Positions 50,537 to 58,294 of a stretch of 62,153 bases of DNA are shown here, in pieces. The notes under the pieces are model-generated. The model saw nothing but the letters and a program-made list of their open reading frames with translations. It was not told the DNA's origin and searched no databases. Each line of letters opens with the position of its first letter. Positions within the stretch are counted from its first letter, which is position 1. The DNA is from Blautia sp. (GTDB lineage Bacteria; Bacillota; Clostridia; Lachnospirales; Lachnospiraceae), in NCBI GenBank assembly GCA_029257805.1, contig JARIAR010000018.1, forward strand, positions 1 through 62,153. Reading direction: 5' to 3'. Both the position numbers and the translations under genes were made by a program.

Positions 50537-50571
50537 TCTTTGTAAATATATAAAATAAGGAGTGACAAATT

Positions 50572-51852
50572 TTGGATTCAAGCGTTCCCATACAAGCAGT
50601 GACTATTCTCATTCTTGTACTTTTATCTGCGTTCTTTTCTTCTGCAGAAACTTCTATGACAACAGTAAACCGCATTCGTATTCAGGCCCTTATGGAACAA
50701 GGCAACAAACGGGCAATCATACTGGATAAAGTGATTTCTGATCCCGGAAAAATGCTCAGTACGATACTAATCGGAAATAATATTGTCAATATGGCCGCTT
50801 CCTCTCTTATGACTACCTTAACTATCAAGGTTCTGGGAAATGTTTATGTAGGACTGGCAACCGGTGCCCTTACACTGATCATTTTATTGTTTGGTGAAAT
50901 TACACCGAAAACTCTGGCTTCCCTTCACGCAGAGAAAATCGCACTTTCTTATGCACGGGTTATTTATTTTCTTACCGTTATTTTAACGCCTGTTGTCTTC
51001 ATTGTAGGAAAGCTTGGAAATGGGGTTATGTTCCTGCTTCGCGTTGACCCCAATGCAAAAGCCAATCCCATGACAGAGCATGAACTTCGTACACTGGTAA
51101 ATGTAGGGCAGGAAGATGGAGTCATTGAACGGGAAGAAAAGCAAATGATCTACAATGTGTTTGATTTTGGCGATTCTGCCGCAAAAGACGTTATGATTCC
51201 CAGAATTGATATGACCTTCGTAGAAATCACCTCTACATATGATGAATTAATGAAAATCTTCCGAAAAAACATGCATACGCGATTTCCTGTTTATGAGGAG
51301 GATACCGATAATATTATTGGAATCATTAATGTAAAAGATCTGATTCTTTACCCGAAAGACCAGCCTTTCTCTATCCGCAGTATTCTGAGAGAACCCTATT
51401 TCACTTATGAATATAAAAGAACTGCTGATTTAATGGTAGAAATGCGTAAAGCCTCTGTAAACCTGGCTATTGTTCTGGACGAATACGGCTCAACTGCAGG
51501 GCTTGTTACACTGGAAGACCTTCTGGAAGAAATCGTAGGAGAAATCCGCGATGAATATGATGAAGATGAAGAAGAAGACTTAAAAGAAATACAGCCTGGA
51601 CGGGAGTATATCGCACTTGGTTCTGCTAAGCTGGATGATATTAACGAAGCCTTATCCATCCATCTGGAATCTGAAGATTATGACTCTGTAGGTGGATACA
51701 TCATTGAACAGCTTGATTCCCTTCCTTCCCAGGGACAATCTGTCACTCTTGAAAACGGCATTCGCCTTGTTGTAGACGAACTGGATAAAAACCGAATCGA
51801 AGCAGTACATATCTGGCTGCCCGAATCTTCAAAAACTGAAAAACAATCATAA
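50572..51852 (+). CDS. HlyC/CorC (CNNM-type) transporter with CBS pair
   Basis: The 426-residue membrane protein has a DUF21/CNNM transmembrane domain (about residues 5-180; SAFFSSAETSMTTVNR, GEITPKTLA), two CBS domains (about 200-330; VMIPRIDMTFVEI, VYEEDTDNIIGIINVKDL) and a C-terminal CorC_HlyC domain (about 345-420). Relatives export Mg2+ or Co2+ or sense ions. The start is TTG with AAGGAG 9 nt upstream. It is a monocistronic plus-strand gene ended by a strong hairpin. Confidence 0.94.
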   Translation: MDSSVPIQAVTILILVLLSAFFSSAETSMTTVNRIRIQALMEQGNKRAIILDKVISDPGKMLSTILIGNNIVNMAASSLMTTLTIKVLGNVYVGLATGALTLIILLFGEITPKTLASLHAEKIALSYARVIYFLTVILTPVVFIVGKLGNGVMFLLRVDPNAKANPMTEHELRTLVNVGQEDGVIEREEKQMIYNVFDFGDSAAKDVMIPRIDMTFVEITSTYDELMKIFRKNMHTRFPVYEEDTDNIIGIINVKDLILYPKDQPFSIRSILREPYFTYEYKRTADLMVEMRKASVNLAIVLDEYGSTAGLVTLEDLLEEIVGEIRDEYDEDEEEDLKEIQPGREYIALGSAKLDDINEALSIHLESEDYDSVGGYIIEQLDSLPSQGQSVTLENGIRLVVDELDKNRIEAVHIWLPESSKTEKQS

Positions 51853-51856
51853 AATC

Positions 51857-51895
51857 AAACGCCGGAACCGTGGTTCTTCACATGTTCCGGCGTTT
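51857..51895. terminator. Bidirectional terminator between CorC-like and ydcF-like genes
   Basis: The 12-bp arms AAACGCCGGAAC (51857-51868) and GTTCCGGCGTTT (51884-51895) lie between convergent genes. Confidence 0.9.
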
Positions 51896-51900
51896 ATTCT

Positions 51901-52488
51901 TTAAGGAACCATAAGAGAAAACTGATTGATTATCCTGGTAATCTCTCCTGTCACAGCTTCTATTCCCTCTTTTGTCTGATTCCAATTTTCTTTTGTAATC
52001 CCATCCACACAAGACGGACATACAAAAAATTCTGTTTCTGGATAAAGCTTCTCATAATACATCTTACATCGTCTTGCATGATGCGTCTTGCAACAAAGAA
52101 TTGCTTTTTTTACGGCAATCCCCATTTTATCTGTTACCTGTCTGGAATAAACAGCGTTTTCATAAGTAAATGTTGCCTGATCCTCCTGTAAAATAACGTG
52201 TTCCGGCACTCCGTTTTTTAGAAGTACACTTTTAAGAAAATCCCACTCTGTTTTGAAATCCCCTCGATATACTTCCTCTTTTGATGCAATTTCCGAAAAT
52301 TTTCCTTTTTTCACACTGTATTTTCCACTTGGAAGGATATAAGGTGCATATCCATCCAGAAAAAGTCTGGCCGCATTTTCTGCCATTTGAGGATACCGGT
52401 TCCCGGGAACAAAGATTATATCTGATTTTTCCGGAACATCACTGACAAAAACAAAGTCTCCTATCTGATTTAAAAATTGTTCATACAT
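51901..52488 (-). CDS. YdcF-family (DUF218) protein
   Basis: The 195-residue cytoplasmic protein is of the YdcF/SanA-like DUF218 fold. Features are the first-strand DIIFVPGN replacing the common LGGG, ILPSGKYS, the acidic TYENAVYSRQ segment (family usually T.EN) and CCKTHHARRC near the C-terminus. It has no membrane segment, unlike SanA. DUF218 proteins may bind S-adenosylmethionine or act on envelope precursors; the function is unknown. It lies 51 nt after the amidase gene and probably shares its transcript. The ribosome site is weak. Confidence 0.8.
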   Translation of the reverse strand: MYEQFLNQIGDFVFVSDVPEKSDIIFVPGNRYPQMAENAARLFLDGYAPYILPSGKYSVKKGKFSEIASKEEVYRGDFKTEWDFLKSVLLKNGVPEHVILQEDQATFTYENAVYSRQVTDKMGIAVKKAILCCKTHHARRCKMYYEKLYPETEFFVCPSCVDGITKENWNQTKEGIEAVTGEITRIINQFSLMVP

Positions 52489-52539
52489 AATTTTTCTTCT
52501 TTCTGTATTGTTTTTCCATTTTCTATTGTATCACATCCA

Positions 52540-53304
52540 TTATTTTGTAACAATCACTGTACTATATCCTGCATTCCGAAGTCTTTGTTCCATCTTAATC
52601 GCATTTCCAAGTTGCATAAACGCTCCTGTCTGTACTTTATACAGACCGTTCTCATAAAGAAGAAATGCCGGAAATCCCTGATCTGTAAGCCGGTACACCA
52701 TTCTGTCTGCATTTTCCTTATTCCGAAAAGCCCCTGTCTGCACACGATAATACAATGGAGATTCTATTGTTTCCTCATCTAACGTTCCAAGTATCGCTTC
52801 TGCAATAGCCTCTGCAATCTCTTCTATTTTTTCATCAAACAGTTTATTATCTCCATCTGAATTAAGAAATCCTGCTTCTACCAATAAGGCAGGCATCTTA
52901 GTTCGTCGAAGAACCACAAGTCCCGGACGTTCCTTTACTCCAATTTCCCGAAAACCGATTTCCCCAAGTGCGCCTATAATATTCTCCGCCATATCATATT
53001 TGACACCGCTTTTATCATAAACAAGCACCTCCACACCATTGTATTGATTTGCCTGAGGGCTGCTGTTTCTATGAAATGAAACAAAGTAATCAACCTCTGC
53101 CTGATTTGCAATTTTAGCTTTCTCAAAAGGTGTCTGATAAACATCCGTTGTTCTTGTGTAAGAAACATCTATTCCATTCTTAGACAGGATTCTGCCAACA
53201 TCCATTGTAAGACGAAGGGTATCATCTTTCTCCTGACGCCCCTGATAAACAGCACCGGGATCTCCGCCCCCATGTCCTGCATCTAACATGATCGAATACG
53301 GCAT
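52540..53304 (-). CDS. cwlC: N-acetylmuramoyl-L-alanine amidase with SPOR domain, CwlC-like
   Basis: The protein cleaves the amide bond between muramic acid and the stem peptide. At 254 residues it has an Amidase_3 domain (LDAGHGGGDPG with zinc His, SFHRNSSP second His, ending VEAGFLNSDGD with catalytic Glu) and a C-terminal SPOR-like pair of repeats (YYRVQTGAFRNKENADRMVYRL and LYKVQTGAFMQLGNAIKMEQRL). No signal peptide is present. Size, domain order and lack of a signal match B. subtilis CwlC, a mother-cell-lysis enzyme. ATG at 53304 is chosen (AAAGGA 8 nt upstream). Confidence 0.85.
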   Translation of the reverse strand: MPYSIMLDAGHGGGDPGAVYQGRQEKDDTLRLTMDVGRILSKNGIDVSYTRTTDVYQTPFEKAKIANQAEVDYFVSFHRNSSPQANQYNGVEVLVYDKSGVKYDMAENIIGALGEIGFREIGVKERPGLVVLRRTKMPALLVEAGFLNSDGDNKLFDEKIEEIAEAIAEAILGTLDEETIESPLYYRVQTGAFRNKENADRMVYRLTDQGFPAFLLYENGLYKVQTGAFMQLGNAIKMEQRLRNAGYSTVIVTK

Positions 53305-53334
53305 ATCTTTCATCCTTTCTTATATTTCTATATT

Positions 53335-53361
53335 AAGATATGCCGCATTTTTGTAAATGTC
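53335..53361 (-). promoter_or_regulatory. Possible SigK-type promoter of the amidase gene
   Basis: Minus-strand CATATCTT (53342-53335) fits the SigK -10 CATAnnnT, with GACA (53361-53358) 15 nt upstream as a -35. Spacing is one or two short, so this is tentative. It is consistent with a sporulation role for the CwlC-like product. Confidence 0.3.
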
Positions 53362-53371
53362 CGAAAGACTC

Positions 53372-54418
53372 TTAATCATCCTCCTCCTGATCCTCATCAT
53401 CGTCTTCCGGTTCTTCATTTTCTTCTTCGTAATCTTCTTCCTCTGGTTCCTCTTCTTCTGAATCCTCTTCTTCATATTCCTGCTTTTGTTCTTCTTTTTC
53501 TTCTTTTTCTTTTTTCTCTTCTTCCCGCTCTTTTTTTTCTTCCTCCCTTTCTTCCTGCTCTTCTTTTTCTCTTTCTTTTTTCTCTTTTTCCTTTTCTTTC
53601 TCTCTTTCTTTTTCTTCTCTTTCTTTTTCTTCTCTTTCCTTTTCTTCTTTCTCTTCTTCCTCTTCTCTATCCTCCTCTGTCATAAAACGGATTTGTTTTA
53701 CAAATTCTTCAAATTCCGGCTGCGTACTCATAAATGCCTTAAGTTTTTCAGCTGGAATCTCTTCTACAAGATCCTCCAGATCCTTTTCTTCCACTGCCTT
53801 TTCCAAAAGATACATTCCTAATGTTTTCTTTCTCTTTTCCGCCTCTTGAACATCTTCTTTATTTCCTTTTATATAGAGCGGATCTTCTTCACTTAAAATA
53901 CTTTCCAATTCTTTTTCAAAATGTTTCTCCTGACTTCCTTCCTTGTAAAACGCATAGCTGACAAGCCATTCCTGGCGAGAATCCTCTGCTTCTTTAGAAA
54001 GTATTCCACTCACTTCCTTCAATTGCTTTCCGGTAATTGTTTCCAATGTCTGCTCTCCAACTGTATGATCGTAAGATACAACATTCTTTACAACACCTTT
54101 TTTATTTACTTCAAATTGAAGACTCATTGCCCCATCTACAGATACCGTTGCATAAGCCGGCTCTAAAAAGTTTTTATATAATGCTACTCCTGCCAAAACT
54201 CCAAAAGCGGCTGCAACAGCTGTCATACTCTTCCATGGGATGATAATTTTATTTTCTTTTTTCATATTTTCCTGATCATAAAAATCTTCTCTTAAAACAA
54301 AGATTTTATCTCCTGTCTTCATTCCACTTTTTCTTTTAATCCGGATAATTTCCCCTTCTTGTGTCATAGCCAGACAATATTTTTCTTTTATTTCCATAAT
54401 CAACACTTTAAGATACAT
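53372..54418 (-). CDS. rsgI: RsgI-like anti-sigma factor with charged ER/K-type extracytoplasmic tail
   Basis: This is the membrane anti-sigma factor of SigI. The 348-residue protein has an N-terminal RsgI_N cytoplasmic domain (about residues 1-50; CLAMTQEGEIIRIKRK, GDKIFVLRED), one transmembrane helix (about 60-80, MTAVAAAFGVLAGVALY), a periplasmic conserved RsgI domain (ATVSVDGAMSLQFEVNKKGVVKNV), and a C-terminal tail of about 110 residues made almost only of Glu, Lys and Arg, then Glu/Asp. ATG at 54418 is used (GAGGTG 5 nt upstream); it overlaps sigI by 11 nt. Clostridial RsgI proteins often end in carbohydrate-sensing modules; here the tail is a probable single alpha-helix. Confidence 0.88.
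   Translation of the reverse strand: MYLKVLIMEIKEKYCLAMTQEGEIIRIKRKSGMKTGDKIFVLREDFYDQENMKKENKIIIPWKSMTAVAAAFGVLAGVALYKNFLEPAYATVSVDGAMSLQFEVNKKGVVKNVVSYDHTVGEQTLETITGKQLKEVSGILSKEAEDSRQEWLVSYAFYKEGSQEKHFEKELESILSEEDPLYIKGNKEDVQEAEKRKKTLGMYLLEKAVEEKDLEDLVEEIPAEKLKAFMSTQPEFEEFVKQIRFMTEEDREEEEEKEEKEREEKEREEKEREKEKEKEKKEREKEEQEEREEEKKEREEEKKEKEEKEEQKQEYEEEDSEEEEPEEEDYEEENEEPEDDDEDQEEDD
53385..53690 (-). repeat. Long polypurine/polypyrimidine tract
   Basis: Over about 300 nt the plus strand is almost entirely C and T, so the rsgI coding strand is nearly all A and G. It encodes the Glu/Lys/Arg tail. Its TTCTTT/CTCTTT units make it prone to slippage. Confidence 0.85.
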
Positions 54419-55085
54419 GTTTGCACCTCGTTCCCTGAATCCAATAGCATAAACCGGCATACTTCTTCACAAAAATGATCATTACTGCAAGAATAAAGGA
54501 TTTCCTGTTTTTTATTACTTTTTCTGTTACCTGGGCAAGTCGGGCTACTCTGCGTATAGGAAGCTTTTTTTTACGGTAGGTTTCTTCCACTGTTTCTTCA
54601 TCTCCGCTTGCAGTCTCTGCCGCTTTTACTGCTGTTTTTCTTGTATCACTGTGTTTGGGAGCTTCATCTGCAAGACGTTCCAAAGTGAGTCCAAATAAAA
54701 GTAATTCTTCTCTATATTTTAAAATCTCCTCCCGAAGATTTTCTGCCTCATCATTTTCCGAACTTTGTTTTTTTTCTTCGAAATCCATACCTGCCTCCTG
54801 CAATGCTTCAAGAGATTCTTCCTGCATATGTCTCATGTTCTGTTCTTTATAATTTTTCAAACGGCTTTCCATCACCAATTTTGCAAAAGATAAAAAACTC
54901 CCCTTTTCCGGATCATATTTTTTTACGGCTTCTGTAAAACCAAGAAGCGCTATACTAAACTCTTCATCATTTTCAACAGAAACATATCTGCCTGTAAAAT
55001 TACTGACTGTACGAATTAAAAATGGCATATGCCTGTCCACTAAATTGTCCAGATTTCCCAGATCAATTTTCTCTCCAGGAATCAT
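54408..55085 (-). CDS. sigI: RNA polymerase sigma factor SigI
   Basis: The 225-residue SigI-type sigma factor has a sigma-70 region 2-like N-terminal half (LVDRHMPFLIRTVSNFTGRYVSVENDEEFSIALLGFTEAVKKYDPEKGSFLSFA, here abbreviated by positions 15-70), a linker, and the SigI C-terminal domain with the KLPIRRVARLAQVTEKVIKN helix-turn-helix. It controls envelope, heat or polysaccharide-related genes in other Firmicutes. GGGAGG lies upstream of the ATG. Its partner rsgI overlaps its 3' end. The gene is 75 nt after a DUF4956 gene, and its own putative promoter has TATAAT and a palindrome in between. Confidence 0.92.
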   Translation of the reverse strand: MIPGEKIDLGNLDNLVDRHMPFLIRTVSNFTGRYVSVENDEEFSIALLGFTEAVKKYDPEKGSFLSFAKLVMESRLKNYKEQNMRHMQEESLEALQEAGMDFEEKKQSSENDEAENLREEILKYREELLLFGLTLERLADEAPKHSDTRKTAVKAAETASGDEETVEETYRKKKLPIRRVARLAQVTEKVIKNRKSFILAVMIIFVKKYAGLCYWIQGTRCKHVS

Positions 55086-55106
55086 ACCTTCTCCTCCCTT
55101 CCGGCT

Positions 55107-55123
55107 GAATTCTTTCCGAATTC
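55107..55123. promoter_or_regulatory. Palindrome upstream of sigI
   Basis: GAATTC-TTTCC-GAATTC, an inverted repeat with a 5-nt centre, lies between a TATAAT box (around 55140) and the sigI ribosome site. It could be an operator or an mRNA hairpin. Confidence 0.4.
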
Positions 55124-55160
55124 ATTATGCCATTTATTATATCATATCTTTTTCGCCATA

Positions 55161-55829
55161 TTATACCAAATTCTGTGCCAGAAGATTTACACTGTCAATT
55201 CCCCCAAGTTCAAAGATTTCCCCGATCACATTGTTTTCTTCTTTTTCATGACACCGTACTTCATATACGATTTCAAAAGAATCTGACAGAATATTTTTGG
55301 CTTTCATTGTGTTGTATTCTGTCATTCCATTTACAATCCCCTGAATTTTGTCAAGATCCGAATTACTTCCACGTATTACAAGGAGCATTGCATTTCTCTC
55401 TTCTCCATGACGTCTTGTGACGATCATGATCACTGCCAGCGCCACACTTCCTACAATTCCTATAAAATAACTTTGTGTTGCTGCTGCGATTCCAATTGCC
55501 ATAGACCAGAAAATAAATCCTATGTCACGTGGATCCCGTATATTAGTACGAAAACGTACAATAGAAAGAGAACCCAGCATTCCAAGAGACAATGCCAGAT
55601 TGGATTGAATCAGTTCCATTAAAATAGTAGATATAAGCGCTAATGATGCAAGTGTTACAGCAAACTTTGGCTGATAGGATGTCTTTGTATTTGCAAGCCG
55701 ATATGTAATCAGCATAATACCAGCAAAAACTAATGCCAGGATCATATTCCGTAAAATAATATCCATTCCGGGTCTTCCGCCTATTACCTGCAAAAGCTGC
55801 TCCATATTTTCTTCAAATTGATGTTCCAT
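55161..55829 (-). CDS. DUF4956-family membrane protein (copy 1)
   Basis: The 222-residue protein has about four hydrophobic helices in its first 140 residues (LALVFAGIMLITYRL, ISTILMELIQSNLALSLGMLGSLSIVRFR). The family motif NIRDPRDIGFIFWSMAIGIA, rich in Arg and Asp, is followed by a cytoplasmic alpha/beta domain of about 80 residues (AMLLVIRGSNSDLDKIQGI). It is paralogous to the copy at 56737. DUF4956 proteins regularly neighbour VTC-type polyphosphate polymerases, so a role in a polyphosphate or surface-polymer system is likely (association knowledge). AAGGTG precedes the ATG. Confidence 0.85.
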   Translation of the reverse strand: MEHQFEENMEQLLQVIGGRPGMDIILRNMILALVFAGIMLITYRLANTKTSYQPKFAVTLASLALISTILMELIQSNLALSLGMLGSLSIVRFRTNIRDPRDIGFIFWSMAIGIAAATQSYFIGIVGSVALAVIMIVTRRHGEERNAMLLVIRGSNSDLDKIQGIVNGMTEYNTMKAKNILSDSFEIVYEVRCHEKEENNVIGEIFELGGIDSVNLLAQNLV

Positions 55830-55856
55830 ATTCTCACCTTTTCCTTTTCTTTATCT

Positions 55857-56723
55857 TTACTTGTTTTCCATAACCTCTTTTATTTTTGTAGCTGTTCCAT
55901 CTGAAATAAAATCCACGGCAAGCTGTTCCCCTTCTGAATAAAAAACTTCTACTCCATATGCTTTCAACCGTGCTGCTATTTTAGGATCAACAGAATCCGG
56001 ATTTTCCTCTTCATTTCCGGTAATAATCCCATATTGAGGTTTTACCCGGCTTAAAAGTGCCACAGAAGTGGCATCATCCTCTCCATGATGTCCCAACTTT
56101 AATACATCCGCTTCTATATTTGTGTGCTCAGACAAATAAATGGCTTCCTCTTCTTTTTCCATATCTCCTGTAAGAAGCCAGGACGTATTTCCATGATTTA
56201 CCCGCAATACCATAGAGTTGTTGTTTTCATTCTTTTTATCCGGTTTTTCCGGAATCCACACTTGTATTTCTGTTTCACCAAAATGCAATTTTTCTCCGCC
56301 CTGCATCTTTTTCAGTTCTACTCCTGCTTCTTCTGCTATTGCACAAACATCGATTTTTTTATAAGAAACTGTATCTTTTCCTGAAATATACACTGCTTTT
56401 GTAGGATATTCCTGAATCAACGCTTCCACATTTCCAGCGTGATCTTTGTGTCCATGAGAAACAAAAATACCTTCCAGTTCCTTTACCCCTTTCTTCTTTA
56501 AAAGCTTATTAATCTGATCCCAATCTTCTTTTTTGCCTGTATCACACATATAAAATCCCGCATTTGGTATTTCCAGTAAAAAAGCATCTCCCTTTCCTAT
56601 GTTAATGAAAGAAAGTGTTATTTCTTCCATAGGATTCTGTTCTTTCTTTTCTTTTCCACATCCTACAAATACAAAAACTGTCATTATTAAAATCCCTATA
56701 ATACCCCATTTCATTTTTTTCAA
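55857..56723 (-). CDS. Metallo-beta-lactamase-fold lipoprotein, ComEC C-domain-like
   Basis: The 288-residue exported hydrolase has a lipobox ending FVFVGC (Cys22), then a beta-lactamase-fold domain with the motif SHGHKDHAGN, a second metal site TGDMEKEEE and the LKLGHHGEDD motif, as in the C-terminal nuclease domain of ComEC and related exported phosphodiesterases. The start is TTG with GGAGGGG about 5 nt upstream. It is sandwiched between two DUF4956 genes with gaps of 27 and 13 nt, so it belongs to this block. The substrate may be extracellular DNA or another phosphodiester polymer; this is inference. Confidence 0.88.
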   Translation of the reverse strand: MKKMKWGIIGILIMTVFVFVGCGKEKKEQNPMEEITLSFINIGKGDAFLLEIPNAGFYMCDTGKKEDWDQINKLLKKKGVKELEGIFVSHGHKDHAGNVEALIQEYPTKAVYISGKDTVSYKKIDVCAIAEEAGVELKKMQGGEKLHFGETEIQVWIPEKPDKKNENNNSMVLRVNHGNTSWLLTGDMEKEEEAIYLSEHTNIEADVLKLGHHGEDDATSVALLSRVKPQYGIITGNEEENPDSVDPKIAARLKAYGVEVFYSEGEQLAVDFISDGTATKIKEVMENK

Positions 56724-56736
56724 GCAAACCCCTCCT

Positions 56737-57405
56737 TTATGCTACTCGTGTTTCCGGTACCAAAATATTTACTCCGTGAATCCCTTCTCTGCTGCTGATC
56801 GCTGCTATAAGACGTTCTTCTTCCATCTCTTTTATATGAAGTTTGTAAACCAGTTCAAATGTATCAGAGAATACATTCTTGCTTTGTACCGTACTGCCTG
56901 ACACATTTTCAAGCATTTCCTGTACAAAATCCAACTGCCTGTTTTCTCCCCTTACAATCACCATACGCGCATTCCTTTTTCGTATGTTTTTATTTAAAAC
57001 AATCAATACGATCCCTAAGATTACAGAACTTACAATCCCCACTGCAAAAGCACCAACTGCTGAAGAAATTCCAATGGACAACGCCCAGAAAATAAACCCC
57101 AGATCTCTTGGATCCTTTGTATTTGTTCGAATCCTGCAAATCGAAAGTGAGCCTAATACTCCCAATGATAAAAGCGGATTATTTTGGATCAGTGCCAAAA
57201 GCACTGTTGAAGTACATGACAGCATAAGAAGTGTAATATTAAATTTTTTATTATATGTAAGACTGTCATTGCAAAGTCGATATATGATCATGACAAACCC
57301 TGCCATTCCTATTGTAAAAAGAAGACTTACACATAAATTCGCTCCTGTAAGAATATAGGCTTCTCCAAGATTTTCTCCAAGAAAAGCTTCCAAAAGTTTA
57401 CTCAT
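56737..57405 (-). CDS. DUF4956-family membrane protein (copy 2)
   Basis: This 222-residue paralogue of the protein at 55161-55829 has the same length and order: helices (NLCVSLLFTIGMAGFVMIIYRL), then NTKDPRDLGFIFWALSIGI and a cytoplasmic domain with MVIVRGENRQLDFVQEM. Identity by eye is moderate, so the duplication is old and both copies are kept. AAGGAATG lies before the ATG. It follows the VTC polymerase gene by 18 nt. Confidence 0.85.
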   Translation of the reverse strand: MSKLLEAFLGENLGEAYILTGANLCVSLLFTIGMAGFVMIIYRLCNDSLTYNKKFNITLLMLSCTSTVLLALIQNNPLLSLGVLGSLSICRIRTNTKDPRDLGFIFWALSIGISSAVGAFAVGIVSSVILGIVLIVLNKNIRKRNARMVIVRGENRQLDFVQEMLENVSGSTVQSKNVFSDTFELVYKLHIKEMEEERLIAAISSREGIHGVNILVPETRVA

Positions 57406-57423
57406 TTTTCATTCCTTCTTTCT

Positions 57424-58146
57424 TTAATAATAATAAGTTTTTAAAAGTTGTCGTGAAGTTCCAAATTTACTGGGCGGCTTTCCGGAAAGATCACATTTCC
57501 CAAGAACTTCCTGAATCTGTTTAAACAAAAATCTGTCATATTTAATTTCCAGAATCGTCTGATCTTTTGGCATCCCTTCCCGAAAATTCAAATGTTTTGC
57601 AAACAGATCATAACAAAAATCACAGTATCTCAGATTGTTATCAAGTGTTATCCTGGTATTAAAATTCGGATGTGTATATGCCCTTCTGTCATACTCCACA
57701 AGAGATACCGGCCTGTACATTCTTGAGGTCATAAGGTCATATACATATGGCAGCATACCGCTTTCATAATGTAACAATACTTCATAATTCCCTTTTAAAA
57801 GTTCTTTTGCATCTTCCCTTGTTACCACCAGACTTTCCTTTTTTTCCCTGCCAAAATATTTTCTTTTTAATTCAAACTTTGCGTATTCATCTTCCGGATG
57901 ATATACCCGTAACCGAATACGTTTCTTTTCATCTGCATGATCCTTTTTAGCCTGATAATCTTCATTTGTAATACTGTCAAAATAAACACTTCTCACTGTA
58001 TATCCATTGTATCCCCCGTATGCATCCGGTGTCAGGATCTTATCCAGCGCCTGAAGTAAAAAAAGACGATCAGGCAGAGATAACAAATATTTCACTTCTT
58101 TTCTTGATACAGATAATGTTTCTGATTTATTTTGCTTCTCCTGCAT
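57424..58146 (-). CDS. VTC-domain (polyphosphate polymerase-type) protein
   Basis: The 240-residue protein is a stand-alone VTC catalytic domain of the CYTH/triphosphate-tunnel fold. The basic and acidic tunnel motifs are visible: SRKEVKYLL, YTVRSVYFDS, KKRIRLRVY, KFELKRKY, LVEYDRRAY, ILEIKYDRF and PSKFGTSRQL. In yeast Vtc4 the domain makes polyphosphate from ATP. No membrane helix is present, so membrane targeting may come from the DUF4956 partners encoded just downstream. GGAGG lies 9 nt before the ATG. It is first in the block. Confidence 0.9.
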   Translation of the reverse strand: MQEKQNKSETLSVSRKEVKYLLSLPDRLFLLQALDKILTPDAYGGYNGYTVRSVYFDSITNEDYQAKKDHADEKKRIRLRVYHPEDEYAKFELKRKYFGREKKESLVVTREDAKELLKGNYEVLLHYESGMLPYVYDLMTSRMYRPVSLVEYDRRAYTHPNFNTRITLDNNLRYCDFCYDLFAKHLNFREGMPKDQTILEIKYDRFLFKQIQEVLGKCDLSGKPPSKFGTSRQLLKTYYY

Positions 58147-58204
58147 CTAAACATTCCTCCTTCTTTTACTATATAATACAAACGGTTTTTTCCTTTTCGG
58201 GCCC

Positions 58205-58277
58205 TTTTTTAGGATAAATTTAAAAATTTTCCTAAAAAAAACATCCTAAAAGAGAAATTTTTCTCCTTAGGATGTTT
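58205..58277 (-). terminator. Tandem hairpins with repeated TTAGGA/TCCTAA arms after the GGDEF gene
   Basis: The terminator arms AAACATCCTAA (58239-58249) and TTAGGATGTTT (58267-58277), with inner pairing, follow the TPR-GGDEF stop. A second inverted repeat, TTTTTTAGGA and TTCCTAAAAAA (about 58205-58240), lies right next to it, upstream of the VTC promoter region. Confidence 0.7.
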
Positions 58278-58294
58278 TTACAGTCTTTACATAT

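Larger units (their letters stand above)
50286..50571. other. Divergent regulatory region between surface-protein and CorC-like genes
   Basis: No gene is seen in these 286 nt. Two back-to-back promoters are present (separate entries). The surface-protein leader, about 90 nt long, holds a small GCGC hairpin (around 50298-50313) next to its GGGAGG ribosome site. Confidence 0.6.
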
